Assembly: GCF_029867415.1 (NCBI RefSeq)
Contig: NC_081183.1
Location: 35,174,655 to 35,238,654, forward strand
Source: Vicia villosa
Taxonomy: Eukaryota; Streptophyta; Magnoliopsida; Fabales; Fabaceae
Direction: 5' to 3'
Length of the DNA: 64,000 nt
Shown here piece after piece: positions 22,136-33,194 of this stretch (position 1 is its first letter; every line of letters begins with the position of its first letter). Made by a program: the position numbers and the translations under genes. Under the pieces are notes generated by a model. The model was not told the DNA's origin, searched no databases, and was given only the letters and a program-made list of their open reading frames with translations.

Positions 22136-24090
22136 TGTATGTCATGTATCAACCATTGTATGTAATGCATGATTTATGTATTTGCATGATGCTTCAATGA
22201 TAGGTTGTTAATAACCAAAGTGTGTATAGCTTGCTAATGTTATGAGGTTGTTGGATGCTAGCGCGATTTCCCAATACTTGTTTTTTTTTTAACTTTGAAG
22301 ATCGTAGTTAGGAGAAAGATTGATTCGAGGTTGTAAAGTGTGAAGATGCCTTCTCCTTTTGCTGTGCGTCTTATGGATTTGATATCCATTGCCCCAATAT
22401 TTTCGTGGAAAAAGATGCTTACGAGGGAAGTGCCCCCAGGAAATAGCCTTGTCATATGCTTCGACGTTTAGATTGAAGGGTGTGCCCCTGATCTCTAGGT
22501 TATGAAAGGTTATCCATAGTGTTCTATCCTTTGAATTTGAATTCTTCCCATGTTTGACATGCCCTTGTTTGAGATTGCTCCGAGGTGTGCCCCAGGTCAA
22601 TTGAACCTTAGGAAGAATGCCCCTAGTTAATAGGATGTTTGGTTGTATGCCCCTGTTTAGGAAAACCCTCTGGACGTGGTTTCCCCATTCAAGAGTCTTT
22701 ATCAGAAATGATCGCCTTTGTGCTAAGTGTATATTCGCAGATGGCGTTGTACCCTTTGAGAAATAACTTTAATGTGATGCAAATGCAAGTTTTGAAATCG
22801 AAGGAGTGGATGATTAGAAATGAATGCTTGAAGAAGCGTAGTGATTAGCAATAGTTTTAACAAACTTTAGGAGTCAGTATAACCAATCCTGCTTAATATG
22901 CTTTCGTAGTTGACCTTGCCTCAATTAGGACTTCTAAATGTTGTAACTTGGCCTGGTTCATGTTTTAAGAAACAATGGATATAAGGCTCAAAATTTATTT
23001 ATCCCACCCCTTTCTCCTTGATGTTCTCCAGATCCTAAAAATTCGCTTAATCCAATGAATGTGCTTTGTTTGCAAGAGAATCGTTTCAGTTCCGATGTTC
23101 AGCAGAAGCCTTAGTAGAGATTCAAGCATTAATGAAGATGTTGTAGTGATCCAAGCGTTTATGAGAAGCTTCGATTATTTAGCAGTCACAAGATTGTACT
23201 TTGTATTTTGCTTTTGCTTTGTTTTTATCCCTTATTTTTGCATGAACCAATTTCTTAGAATTTGATCCATCGGGATGCCCTAAATTTTGCCTAAGTCATT
23301 TGGTTTTGTTTTCATGGAATTTTCCGTTTTGACTTAGTGGGCGCTTTCTTCTTCTTTTTTTGAATACTCCTTTGGAAATATTGATCCTTGGGTACTGAAT
23401 ATTGTGACTGCCATGTTGACTCTGATTTGTAAGCTTCGATTTTGATACATCCTCGATCTTGGATGATATGTTAAGGAAGAAGATGTTGTGAATGTTACCT
23501 TCATTGCTTCCTCAATCTTGGATGAATGCGAGGAAGAAGATATGCTTGAACCTTTTATGCTTGAACTTTACTTGGATCCTTACTCGGATTGGTTGATTCT
23601 CTTGACAACCAAAGTACGCCATTGAATTAATCGAAATCTACCCTGCCCCTGGTTGAAATCAAGGTTTATTTGGAAAGTAGAAACAAACTCCAACACCTAG
23701 CTCGAGGGGGTAACGAGGGATTAACATCCTTATATCTCCACTGTCTGGGAATTGAAACAATGCCTGTACATCCTCGGCTCGGTCTTACTTTGAAAGCATA
23801 TGTTTAGCTGGACTTAGTTATTTGTATTCGTCATTCTCCCTCAAGTTTGTTAATGATTGGGAGTGATAATCTGAAAGATAATTTGAAATGGAAAGTCGTA
23901 GTAATGCAAAAGCGGAGCGAAAGAATTGATTTCAAAACATGCATGATTATTTTATTGAATTACTATTCGAAAGGTACAACGTTTTTACATCCAATAGCAT
24001 TTTGTGATCGTAGGAATTACAACTAGAAAGATAAACCTATTAATCCTAAGGGCAATCTCCTTTGTGAGTCCGTCGACCTTGCTTTACTCC
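22136..24090. other. Non-coding interior of element C
   Basis: About 2 kb with no recognisable domain on either strand; short frames only. It has G/T-rich plus-strand segments and scattered TGCCCC motifs, similar to the 3' untranslated region of Ogre-type elements. Confidence 0.5.
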
Positions 24091-24570
24091 TTAGTTCCTA
24101 GACTTGTAGAAGTAAAAGGGTAATCTCGAATTCTCCTTGGGCACGTCAAACCTGTCGGAAATAATTGTAAGCGGTGGGTTTTCGTCGTATCGGAACTTCA
24201 TGAGTTTCCTTTGACTGAACCTCTTTTGCCTTTTTTCTAAGGATAGCATCACACCATTTGCAGCCTTCAAAGTTTGTAGATTGATAGAAAAACCTATGGT
24301 CTTTTTGCCCATTGGTATGATGTTAGCATATGTCGCATTCCCTCCATCGTAGTCACGCATTTTTGTTCAGGGTATTGCCCTAGTTTGATTAATCCTTGCC
24401 CCCAGGTTATCGTAGAGCGTCCTTGTAAGTTTGCTATGTTCGTAGATGAACCCCCTTATGACTAGATACCCCTTGAGTGTATCAATGAGGGAGCTTCGTT
24501 GTTGAACTAATCCTTGCTCGATAATAACCTTTGTTGCATTCACAATCCTGTTACGACAAGGCGTGGGCAT
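24091..24570 (-). pseudogene. Decayed open frame in element C, unknown function
   Basis: A minus-strand frame starts MPTPCRNRIVNATKVI at 24570 and continues to 24091 with one in-frame stop at 24367-24369, about 160 codons. It matches no family that I recognise: no zinc knuckle, protease or polymerase motif. It is lysine- and leucine-rich. It lies on the 5' side of C, between the PBS and the repeat arrays, where full Ogre elements carry an extra frame (ORF1) ahead of gag. It could be a remnant of that frame or chance; evidence is positional only. Confidence 0.35.
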
Positions 24571-24899
24571 GTGGCTGGCATGGTGAAAGGCGTCCTCTTT
24601 TCCTTAAGATCATTCTTAATTGTTTATCCTCCTTCTTTCTCCCCTTTAGTTTTTCTCAACGAGTCTCGGGAAATCGGATAGCACGGTAAGTGTGGGTGCG
24701 GGCGAAGATATGAATGCAAATGTAAATGTCAATGTAAATGTATGTATGCATGAAGATGCAAATGCATGCGTATGCACAAGACTCCTTGTATTATAACTCC
24801 TTGCATGCAATGCTGACGGGTGACATGTGACCCTAGGGATAACCTTAGAGGCGACATTGGACCCTCGTGGAATCTTTGTAGGATAAATGTTATGACACG

Positions 24900-25415
24900 C
24901 CAATGGAAATCCCTTAGATTAGGGAGTATGCAGAAGGTAGCAGCTGGTGATCGTTCAAGACAGTCGCCAAGTCTCATGGCCATCGAGAGGCCGATAGACG
25001 TGTACCAATGAAGTTGTCCCTCGTGGGAAGGTTCTCTATGCGGAACGCAACCTATCTAAGGACGATGTCGGATGAAAAGAAATCCCTACATGCTAGGGAA
25101 TGAAGGATGTATAGATGGAGATCCAAATCCTACAAGTTAGAGGGTGTGCGGGAGCAAGCACGAGGTGACCGTTCATGACAATCACTATATCTCATGGCCA
25201 TCAAGAGTCCAATCGACACGTGTTAATGAAGACGTCCTTCGTGGGAAGGACACGTGATTGTAAAAATAAAAAGGTGTAAAAGGAAAATCCCTACGGGCTA
25301 GGGAGTGCGTAGGAGCAAGCATAGAGTGACCGTTCAAGACAGTCACTAGATCTCATGGCCATCGAGAGGCCAATCGACGTATGCTAACGAAGGTGTCCTT
25401 CGTACGAAGGACATG
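24900..25415. repeat. About 130-bp imperfect repeats in element C leader
   Basis: Three copies, near 24905-25035, 25130-25253 and 25281-25412. They share AAATCCCT(A/T)..., GACCGTTCAAGACAGTCAC and CTCATGGCCATCGAGAG. They lie between the decayed frame and the PBS. Confidence 0.8.
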
Positions 25416-26097
25416 ATTTTAAGAATCGGATCCCTATAGGCTAGGGAATACGTAGGGATACCTGCAAAATTGAAACGCATAGATACTCGAAGCATATAGA
25501 TTGCAAACATATAATAAGCACATAAGCCCAAAAGTCCTAGGTTCATAGGTTCGACGTAGAGGCTCCAGGGAGCCAACCTTTTTATGGGGGGTTCTAGAAG
25601 GTCTCATGGGGTCGTTCGTAGCCTCCGAGACTTTTTGTCTCTTCGGATTTTAGAACAACTCATTTTATCCATGAGGTTCGAATTTTTGGGGTAGGTTCTC
25701 GGAGAGATCAGCCAAGTATCCAGTCCTGCCCTCAACAAAGTCAAGCCTCGTTTTGGACATTTCCGAATACTCAACCCACTCCGAGTGGAGTTATCAATGA
25801 GACTTGTAGGCGATTCATGTCCCCTATTGTTCTCAAAGTTAACTCCCACACTTAGGGTTTAACACAACATAAAAAACAACAACGCATATAATAATATAGG
25901 TAAACATTTTAAGGCAGATAAATAAACATTTAAGAAAAAACAAAAAACAAATAAATAAGAAAAATAATTTAATATTTATTAAAAGATGAACCTCCCCCAA
26001 ACCCTAAAAATGGCAAGTTTGCCAAACCCTAAAAAAAAACTTGCCAAACCTAAACCCTGCCAAAACCTATAGGAGCATAGTATTCACTATTAAGTTA
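25416..26097. other. 5' leader of element C
   Basis: No gene seen. The AT-rich end (25865-25990) and AAACCCTAAA-like strings precede the PBS. It is probably the untranslated leader next to the 5' LTR. Confidence 0.45.
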
Positions 26098-26115
26098 TCC
26101 CCAGCAGAGTCGCCA
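26098..26115 (-). other. Primer binding site of element C (tRNA-Arg type)
   Basis: On the sense strand TGGCGACTCTGCTGGGGA lies two bases inside the 5' LTR. It is complementary to the 3' end of plant tRNA-Arg, the primer described for Ogre elements. Confidence 0.8.
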
Positions 26116-27514
26116 GCTGTAGCAACCTGCCTAAAAATTTAATGTTTAGAGTCGCCACCTATTCTACCAAGGCGAATAGGAAACCTACGTAGTTAAGAGA
26201 TCAGGGTAAGGTACTATATTCAGGTCGAGGGAAGGTGTTAGGCACCCAAAACCCTTTCCTAAAGGTTAACATTGCAAAGATGAAGGTTTGTGGCAAAAGA
26301 TAAAGAAAGATGACAGACAGTAAATAGAGTTAAAGGCTAATTATTTGAACATGATTAGAGTTTGGAAGAGGGGGACTCGCCTTGTTGCCAAGTGCCTACG
26401 TATCTCCTTAGGGAGAATCAGAGTCTACGTAGTTTGGGAACAGGATTGTACGCCTTAGAATTAGAATGTGGTTTGAAAATTTGTTTTGAAGGCTTTTTGA
26501 ATGGCCTTATCGTAGTTGTTGAAATGCGAAGTTCGAAGGTATTTTGAATTACCTTATCGTAGTTGTGAACATCGCAGCGTTTGAAGGGGTAAATTTCTGT
26601 AGTGTCGTGGTTTAGTGTATTTTGAGTGTTTGGGCGTACAACCCTGATTTTAATTTGTCACCGTTAGTTGCAATAATCAATAGGTTTGATTACCATGGCT
26701 AACGGATTAAAGGGAGGATTGCTAACCACTATAATCGATAGATTCAATTATCGCGAATAGCAAATGTGCATATTTTAATTATCGTTATCCTCATAATCGA
26801 TAGATTCGATTACAAATAATAACGAATTTTGATAAAGGGAAAATGCTAATCATCGTAACCAATAGCTTTGGTTAAAACCATTTAGCAAAATAATTATTAT
26901 TTAAATTTAATATTTTAATTATTAAGTAATTATTTGATTGTTAAGTAATTATTTGATTGTTACCCACCGCGATCAATTGATTTAATCGAAGCGAATAAAA
27001 TTCTAAATTACTTGGCTAAATACCCAAGCCGGTTGGAAAACCCTAATTCTAATACTTTGGCCACTGGCCAATGGGATTGGGCGAACCCTAATATCTTAAT
27101 ATATTTATATTAAGGGTTTTTTTGGTTTTTTTTTTATAATTATAATCAAAATTAATTAAATAAATTAACTCGGAAAAAAATCGAGGAAAATAACCGGGAG
27201 AATAGTCGGGAATTAATCCTAATATTAATAGTCCTAATCCTAATTATGTTAATTGATTAAACTAAATATATTAATTAATATATATAATCTAAACAATTAA
27301 ATAATAAAATAGAAAATTATATATAAAAAACCTGGGATTTGATTCAGTGTTGTTGTGTCTGGAAATTACATGGTAGTCTTCTATCCTTATGTGCGTCAGA
27401 TCTGAATTGGAGGAGATTTAGTGATGGAAACGCGAGGGTGTACTATGGTCCTAATGAGGACGCGCGCACTGGATCAGATTGCATTCGTTTGCAGAGAAAA
27501 TACTCCAAAATAGT

Positions 27515-27588
27515 GTGGGAGCCAGGAATCGATCCTAGTCCCTTGCCCATGAAATTTGATGCGCCTCTTTTTTCACTCAGCCAAAGAG
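27515..27588 (-). promoter_or_regulatory. tRNA-like A-box/B-box module in C 5' LTR
   Basis: Same module as at 18430-18505: GGATCGATTCC at 27535-27525 and TGGCTGAGTGA at 27583-27573 (last A-box base changed), on the sense strand. Confidence 0.5.
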
Positions 27589-28136
27589 ATTTTGCTGTTA
27601 AATGTATAAATGTGATACAAAATATATTAAATAATGTTGACTCAGACTTAGAAAAAACTGTGCGCCCACTGGTTCTTCTTCCTTGTTGTCTTTCCGAAAA
27701 TACGCAGATTCGGATCTCGAAGATGGTAGATCCGTTTGTGCGATGGTGGTTGGAGGTGATATTGTTTGTTGAATCGCCGGTGTGTCGTGAGTGGATGGTC
27801 GGAGAAGGGACGACAGACGGAAGTGGCCGGCGGTGATGAGCTTCCGCGGTGGCGCGAGGGGGATCAAAGTGGCGATTTGCGGTGGTTGCGAATCGGAGGG
27901 AGATGAGCGGCGCACGCGGGTGTGGATCGGTGGTTTGTCGGAAAAGACGGTTGTGCGGCTGCGCTTCTACGATTGGCGGAGATCCGTCGTCGGAAGAGGG
28001 AGCGGCGAAGCTGCCGCCGCGTCGGGGTTGCTATTCGCGGTGGTGGGCAGATGTGAATTCGGCTTCCGATTCTCCTTCTTCTTTTTGTGTAGGTTAATTG
28101 TGGGATCGGCCTCCTTTTCCTTGTTAAAACTAGTCC

Positions 28137-28144
28137 TATTTATA
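28137..28144 (-). promoter_or_regulatory. TATA box in C 5' LTR
   Basis: TATAAATA on the sense strand about 500 bases from the LTR start, so U3 is short and R-U5 is long (near 2 kb). Confidence 0.6.
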
Positions 28145-28641
28145 TTAGTGTATTAGGTTAGGGTTTTCCTATACCTAATGGGCTTATTACCTAAATAACT
28201 AATAATTAAAAAATAAACTAATTCTAATAATCCTAATATTAATAAGAATAATCCTAAATAATTAATTAAACCCAATTAAAATGAAAACCTAATTAGTCCT
28301 AATTCTACCTAATAATAATAATAAAAGCTAATTAGAAAATGCTAATGTTAACAAAAAAATTAATAATGTTAAATGCTAATGGTTAGTCATGATAAAATAA
28401 TAATCGAAAGAAATGTTAGCAAAAAGCAATTATATCTAAAATGACAAAACCTTGTAATGATTGGGTCCAATGTGTAGATCCCAAAACACCTGCTACTCAC
28501 GCCCTTATTTTAACTCGACCTAATTTATAAGAGAGAGAGAGAGAGTTTGACAATAGAAATGTCAAACCCCATGATTCTTAATTTTGAACCTGAATGGATG
28601 AGCAGGCGTAAATTTGATCGGGCAAATTTTGGGGTATGACA

Positions 28642-31638
28642 CCTATATGCCATTGCAGTTCTTCCTCCTTGGTCCCAACTTCGCCATTTGTTGGTTATGG
28701 CACCAGCTTGCATCCATCTATCTCTGGGTATGTCTGCAGGAACTTTGAATGTGACCCTTCGAGCTCTAGGGTGTGGGCTGTCAGGCCTTCTCGATGGGGT
28801 TCGGTTGTCGAACCCAAACAAGTTAGGACGAAGTCCCTGAGTCTCCCGACCCATATAAAGATACACCCTTTCGAATGATCATGCTAGCAATTCGTCATAG
28901 ACTGCACCACATCTAGGGCATAGTGCAACTTCACAATTGCCGTTGTGACACCTGACCAAGAAACCAACCAAGCTTTCTTCAGACCTTGGGTACACTTTCA
29001 ACAGCAAGTTTCCTCCTCTCCAAGGTTGCTCTAATCTTTCTCGCAAGGCCCTCTCGAAATTGGCTTGAACCCTCCGATTTGTCATAACCGAACATCTTGG
29101 GCACATTACCCTTTCTCCACCATTCTTTACATGGCAATCCCAGAGATAATCTTTCAGACTGTTTCCTCTTGGCGGGACCTCAATGTTTCCTTTCTCCCTT
29201 ATCAACCATTTTTCTAGTTCTTCGATTTCAGATAAAGGACGCCTAACATTGACCATGTTAACAACTGCTGGAGGGGTTTCAGAAATCTGAATTTGTTGTA
29301 GTTTCACCCTGAGGTCTTCAGTGGCCTCACTGGTTTCTTCTTTCAAAACTTCAGTCGTTTTAGCATCGAAGGATCCTTCAACATCAGCATTGAGGATCGG
29401 ATTGGTCTTTAGGCTTTCAGTAGCCTGCTTTCCATCTGAAATTATTTCTGATTCAGCAGCATGAATTTCAGATACTTCCACCATGTTGACATCAAGTGGT
29501 TCACACTAGTTAGTGTCAGCCACGTTCAAAGGATCTGCGTCAACCTTCATAGGGTTCTTGCTTTTGTCAGCGAATTTCAGACGTTCATCCTTGATAGCAT
29601 TCTGGATTAGATCCCTGAAAAGAAAACATTGTGAGGTTTTATGGCCTAGAAAACCATGATATTTACAAAAACCTCTCTTCTTCCGTTGTTCTAACAGAGG
29701 AATTTTAGAATTAGGAGGCACTATCATTTGGCCATCTTTCACTAATAAATCGAATATTTCGTCACACTTAGTAACATCAAATGTATAAGTTTTCTTAGGG
29801 AATCTATCACTTTTATCATTATCTACTGGATTTCTTCCATTAGAAGGGGTAAGTAATTTGCAAGCATAGGGTGGTGCTTCCTTTAACTCAGCAAGATCTA
29901 TTTCGACCTCTTCAATGTCGTATGAGTCTTCGAAAGGTTCGCCATCAACTTCGTCTGCTTCGACATATGCTACTCTCTCTTTCTTATAACTTTTACTTGC
30001 TCTAGCCTTTTCTGCTTTTAACCGTTCGACTTGTCGAACCCTATCTGCCAATTGGGCCATATCTCTTAGGTACTGAGTATCCAGTTTCTTTCGAATCGAA
30101 TAATCTAGGCCACCTGCAGCCATTTCAACTAATTCGTGCTCTGGGACGGTCGTGAAGCATCTAGATTTCAGCAAACAGAACCTGTTTAAGTAATCATCAA
30201 TAGACTCCGTGAATTTCCTCTTGATGCTAGCCAACTCTTTCAGACTTATCTTGGTTTGACCCATGTAAAATTGTTCATGGAATAATCTCTCCAGGTGGGC
30301 CCATGCATCTATGGAATTTGGGGGTAAGGTAGTGAACCAAACAAAAGCATTTTTTGTCAGCGAACTAGGGAAGTATTTAATCCTTAAATCCTCATTTCCT
30401 GCTAAATCTCCAGCTTCTGTCAGATACCTGGCAATATGTTCCACCGTTGATTCACTAGTGTCCCCTGAAAACTTTGTGAATTTGGGTACTTTGGTACCCC
30501 TTGGCAATTTTGTTTGCATAATATAATCCGCTATGGGGGATGTATAATTTGGGCGTCGAAGTCCGGTACTGAGGCCATTATTGGCCATAACTCTCTCTAT
30601 CATGGCAGTAAGGTTATTCTCTGTAGCCAGGTTTTCTCTCCTGACTCTCTGAACTACTTCGTCTGGGTGTTCGTTCCTACCTACTACCCTTAATCTGGGT
30701 CTTTCTTCCTCAAACTCTTGCTGAACGGGAACAGTTCTTTGAGTCGAAGCCTCTAAATCTATTACCCGATTCCTTTCGACCGTTGTTGTTTTTTGTGGAG
30801 GAATCACGCCAGCAGTGGTTGTACCAGGCGGAGGAACCGCGTTTTGGATACGTTCTAGAATGGGATCGCCTTCTCGATAAGAGGATTGGTTATTTCTCCG
30901 CTTGGGTTGTTGAACTCCCATGAATTCTGCTATTCGATTCATTTGAGAAGATATTTTTTGAAAAGTTTCCACATTCTCCCGATTAGCATTGGCAATATTG
31001 GTTGCTAATGGATTCAAGATTGACGATAATTCTCTGGCCAGGGTTCCTAACATATCGTGGTTACTTGCGTCCATCTCTTGTCGGAATGCTGCTTGATTGC
31101 TTGTGGTAAAATTGGGTATTTGGGCAGAGAAGCCAGTGTTTTGTGCGCTTCGACCCACTGATCCAGCATTTGGCGAAAACGCTGTCGGGTTTGTAGTATA
31201 TGTGGGTCCTGCTGCTCGTGTACCTGTCATGTATGGATTTGGCATTCCATATTGACTGTTTGTTCTCCATTCGAACGCGGATGATCCTGGGGTAAATAAC
31301 TGATTTGCAGCATTTTTCGAGGCAAGTTGCATTCCGCTCGCACTTGAGGACGGAGGCGCAGTAGTCGATACTGAAACTGGGATAGTCCCTGTCGTCGCTG
31401 CATTATTTTCAGGTATAGCCTGGGAACTATCCGTAGGTCTCGATCCAGTCGGATCCGGTATATCCTGCGCTCCTTGAGTAGAAGTCGAAACATGCGTAGA
31501 ATTTGCCGCTCCAGTTCCTGACCCTTGTGGGGGATTTTGATCTCCCCCTGCACTGGCCGTAACGACCATTTTCTTGTTGTACCTTCGTTTGGGAATCGGT
31601 TGTGCACTGTTTGTTAATTTACCGTTCCTAAGGTTCAT
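28642..31638 (-). pseudogene. Element B Gag, interrupted by stops and by element C
   Basis: The start ATG is at 31638 (MNLRNGKLTNSAQ), 64 bases after the PBS. The N-terminal 230 residues are Ser/Thr/Pro/Asn-rich. The retrotransposon gag capsid domain spans about 30560-30000, with FTKFSGDTSEST and the WAHLERLFHEQFYMGQTKIS segment. A zinc knuckle of unusual form (CX2HX4HX4C: CKYHGFLGHKTSQC) lies near 29670-29630, and a second Cys-pair region (CPRC, CHNGNCEVALCPRC) near 29110-28890. In-frame stops occur at 29506-29508 and 28879-28881. The frame then continues to 28642, where element C is inserted, and resumes at 17054. Gag would coat and package element RNA. Confidence 0.9.
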
Positions 31639-31701
31639 ACAAGGTCTTGATATTTTCTAGACAAAACAAAACAATCGATTAATAACAATCTGTTTGACAC
31701 T

Positions 31702-31720
31702 GTCCCACTGGGCGTGCCAA
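31702..31720 (-). other. Primer binding site of element B
   Basis: The sense strand reads TTGGCACGCCCAGTGGGAC two bases after the 5' LTR. Element D has the identical 19 bases at the same place. I do not assign the tRNA with confidence. Confidence 0.8.
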
Positions 31721-31722
31721 TT

Positions 31723-32678
31723 TGTTTACGGTGATTTCCGGTAAACAACTGCTAGTCTTCCAAACTATAATAAATATGATTTGGTTACTCGCAGGATCGA
31801 CTAGATTGATCCTAGGACATAGTCAAAAAGGTTGTTATTCATGATAGTTCGAATTATGTCTATGATTGGTGTGTCTCGAAATAAGAAATACTTAATCACA
31901 GAAATAAAGATTAGCAATCACCTTGTTATACACGTAAATATAACATCAGCGAAGGGTAAGTTAAAAATAAAACATAAGACAAAACTGTAAAAGTGCAAGA
32001 ATCTTAAAGTGCAGAGAAGTTAAATGCTTCGAAAATTAAATGACATGAAAGTAACAAGTGCAGGAATATAAATGACATAAAGTAAATGAAAGGCAGTAAT
32101 ATCGAAAGATACTTGAATAAAGAGAAAAATACACATGTATTTAAATTGGTGTTGGTGTCATACGTACATTTCTCAGCGAACTCTTTCTCTTAACACTTGA
32201 TACTTGAGTAATATGTGAGTGATTTGTACAAAATGAACACACGGAATCCTAACATTAAGACCCTTATTTATACTAGTTTCGACCCTAACGGTCCTACACT
32301 AATCTAATGCCACGTTGCCCACAGAAAATCCAGGGATGCCATCTGTCTTCGTGCGGTTACATAAACTATTTCGAAATTCAAATCATCCCGCCTGAATCTC
32401 CCTTCGACGCGTGGCAACATAATTAGAATCGAGAATGCCACGAAAACACGCTAAGCTTCAGTACTTCGCATATTTCGCAAAAAACATTTAAGTCCCAAAG
32501 ATTATTCTTTTCGAATTTAGCTTCGGCGTTCACTATCTTTGTTCCAACTTAAACATCATTCTCGAAGCATGGCCACCATTAGCCATTTTTATCTCCAAAG
32601 ATGACCATCAGTAACCATCTTCCTTTAAATTCCAAATCTTCGAAGGACATTCTTCTCAAACGAAATCTTCAGCTAACA
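31723..32678 (-). repeat. 5' LTR of element B
   Basis: 956 bp, TG...CA, paired with 5467-6422 and followed by the GTTAC duplication at 32679-32683. The TATA box is at 32265-32272 on the minus strand. Confidence 0.95.
32265..32272 (-). promoter_or_regulatory. TATA box in element B 5' LTR
   Basis: TATAAATA on the sense strand inside ACTAGTATAAATAAGGGTC; conserved in the other LTR. Confidence 0.6.
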
Positions 32679-32903
32679 GTTACTTTGTTCGTTTGTTAGA
32701 AATTTGGTATGATAATCCTGAATATCTTCAAGAATCGTGTTCGTTCACTTTCCGAACAAAGTATTTCGACCCTATTCTTGTCTGGGTTCACGAAATCTTT
32801 GCAGGGATAATTCTCGTAGAACAATCTGTTTCTGACAATGGAGAACAGATCAGAATGTAGAGGAAGTATGTTTTTCATATTCGAAACCGAGGCCAAATGA
32901 CTC

Positions 32904-32911
32904 CTTATATA
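32904..32911 (-). promoter_or_regulatory. TATA box in copia A LTR
   Basis: The sense strand reads CTCCTATATAAGGAG, a TATA box inside a short palindrome. Confidence 0.6.
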
Positions 32912-32960
32912 GGAGATCAACAATAGAAACCGAAATGACACACCTGTTCGGTAAAGCGGG

Positions 32961-33042
32961 ACTCCAGCCAGGGGCGCTGCCCCTTGGACCCTGGCAGGGC
33001 GCTGCCCCGCACCCCGCCAGGGGCTCCGCCCCTTGGAACCCC
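32961..33042. repeat. GC-rich block with inverted repeats in copia A LTR
   Basis: About 80 bases contain CCAGGGGCGCTGCCCCTTGG and two diverged relatives, each able to fold back on itself. It is far richer in G and C than anything nearby, and it lies in U3, upstream of the TATA box on the sense strand. Confidence 0.8.
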
Positions 33043-33194
33043 GTTTCTATTATTCGTATTCAATTGCACGTTTGGCTCTACGAGCGTGCACTCCGCACTA
33101 CCCTAACTCGTTTCAAGCTTAACGCATAATTGCATCGGCCTACAGTAAATCACATTATTACCAAAATACATTGATGATACTAAAATCACCAACA

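Larger units (their letters stand above)
17055..28641 (-). mobile_element. Element C: non-autonomous Ogre-like LTR retrotransposon
   Basis: C is an 11.6-kb element with two LTRs of about 2.5 kb, a CCTAT target duplication and a PBS at 26098-26115 complementary to the 3' end of a plant tRNA-Arg (as in Ogre). Its sense-strand PPT, GAACAGGGGCAGC, abuts a 3' LTR that starts TGTCATACCCC, again as in Ogre. The orientation is therefore minus. The 6.5-kb interior has no gag or pol domain. It holds three tandem-repeat arrays and one decayed frame of about 160 codons near the 5' side. It must have been mobilised by enzymes of another element. The LTRs are very similar, so insertion is fairly recent and later than B. 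Confidence 0.9.
26118..28641 (-). repeat. 5' LTR of element C
   Basis: The 2524-bp partner of 17055-19598, TG...CA. It has a TATA box at 28137-28144 and a tRNA-like module at about 27515-27588, with B box at 27525-27535 intact and one A-box change. Confidence 0.94.
5467..32678 (-). mobile_element. Tat-lineage Ty3/gypsy element B with two antisense genes
   Basis: B is a complete minus-strand element of about 15.6 kb once the nested element C is removed. It has two 956-bp LTRs (5467-6422 and 31723-32678), a GTTAC target duplication, a PBS at 31702-31720 and a G-rich PPT at 6423-6440. Sense order is gag, protease, RT, RNase H, a second RNase H domain, then integrase. The second RNase H is diagnostic of the Tat lineage. 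Downstream of pol, on the opposite strand, lie a PMD gene (6857-10762) and a transposon-domain gene (11360-12090). At least six in-frame stops and two frame shifts show it is no longer autonomous. Element C splits it at 17054/28642. Confidence 0.93.
2101..33194 (-). mobile_element. Copia element A, interrupted by elements B/C and the Sirevirus
   Basis: This is a minus-strand Ty1/copia element in two visible blocks. Block 2101-5466 holds decayed gag, protease, integrase and half of RT. Block 32679-33194 holds the start of the leader and the 5' LTR. Element B (5467-32678) sits between them with a perfect GTTAC duplication. The Sirevirus cut RT at 2101, and the rest of pol and the 3' LTR lie left of the window. 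Order along the sense strand is gag, protease, integrase, RT, which defines copia. Gag and RT sequence resemble the Tork-type copias common in dicots, but I hold that clade only loosely. Every coding block carries stops or shifts, so the element is dead. Confidence 0.88.
32694..33194 (-). repeat. 5' LTR of copia element A
   Basis: Borders are inferred from TGTTAG...CCAACA and from the sequence to the right, which is the gag of a different copia. The length would be about 501 bp. A TATA box is at 32904-32911 and a GC-rich block at 32961-33042. I see no clear tRNA-Met PBS next to it, so the inner border is less certain than the outer one. Confidence 0.6.
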
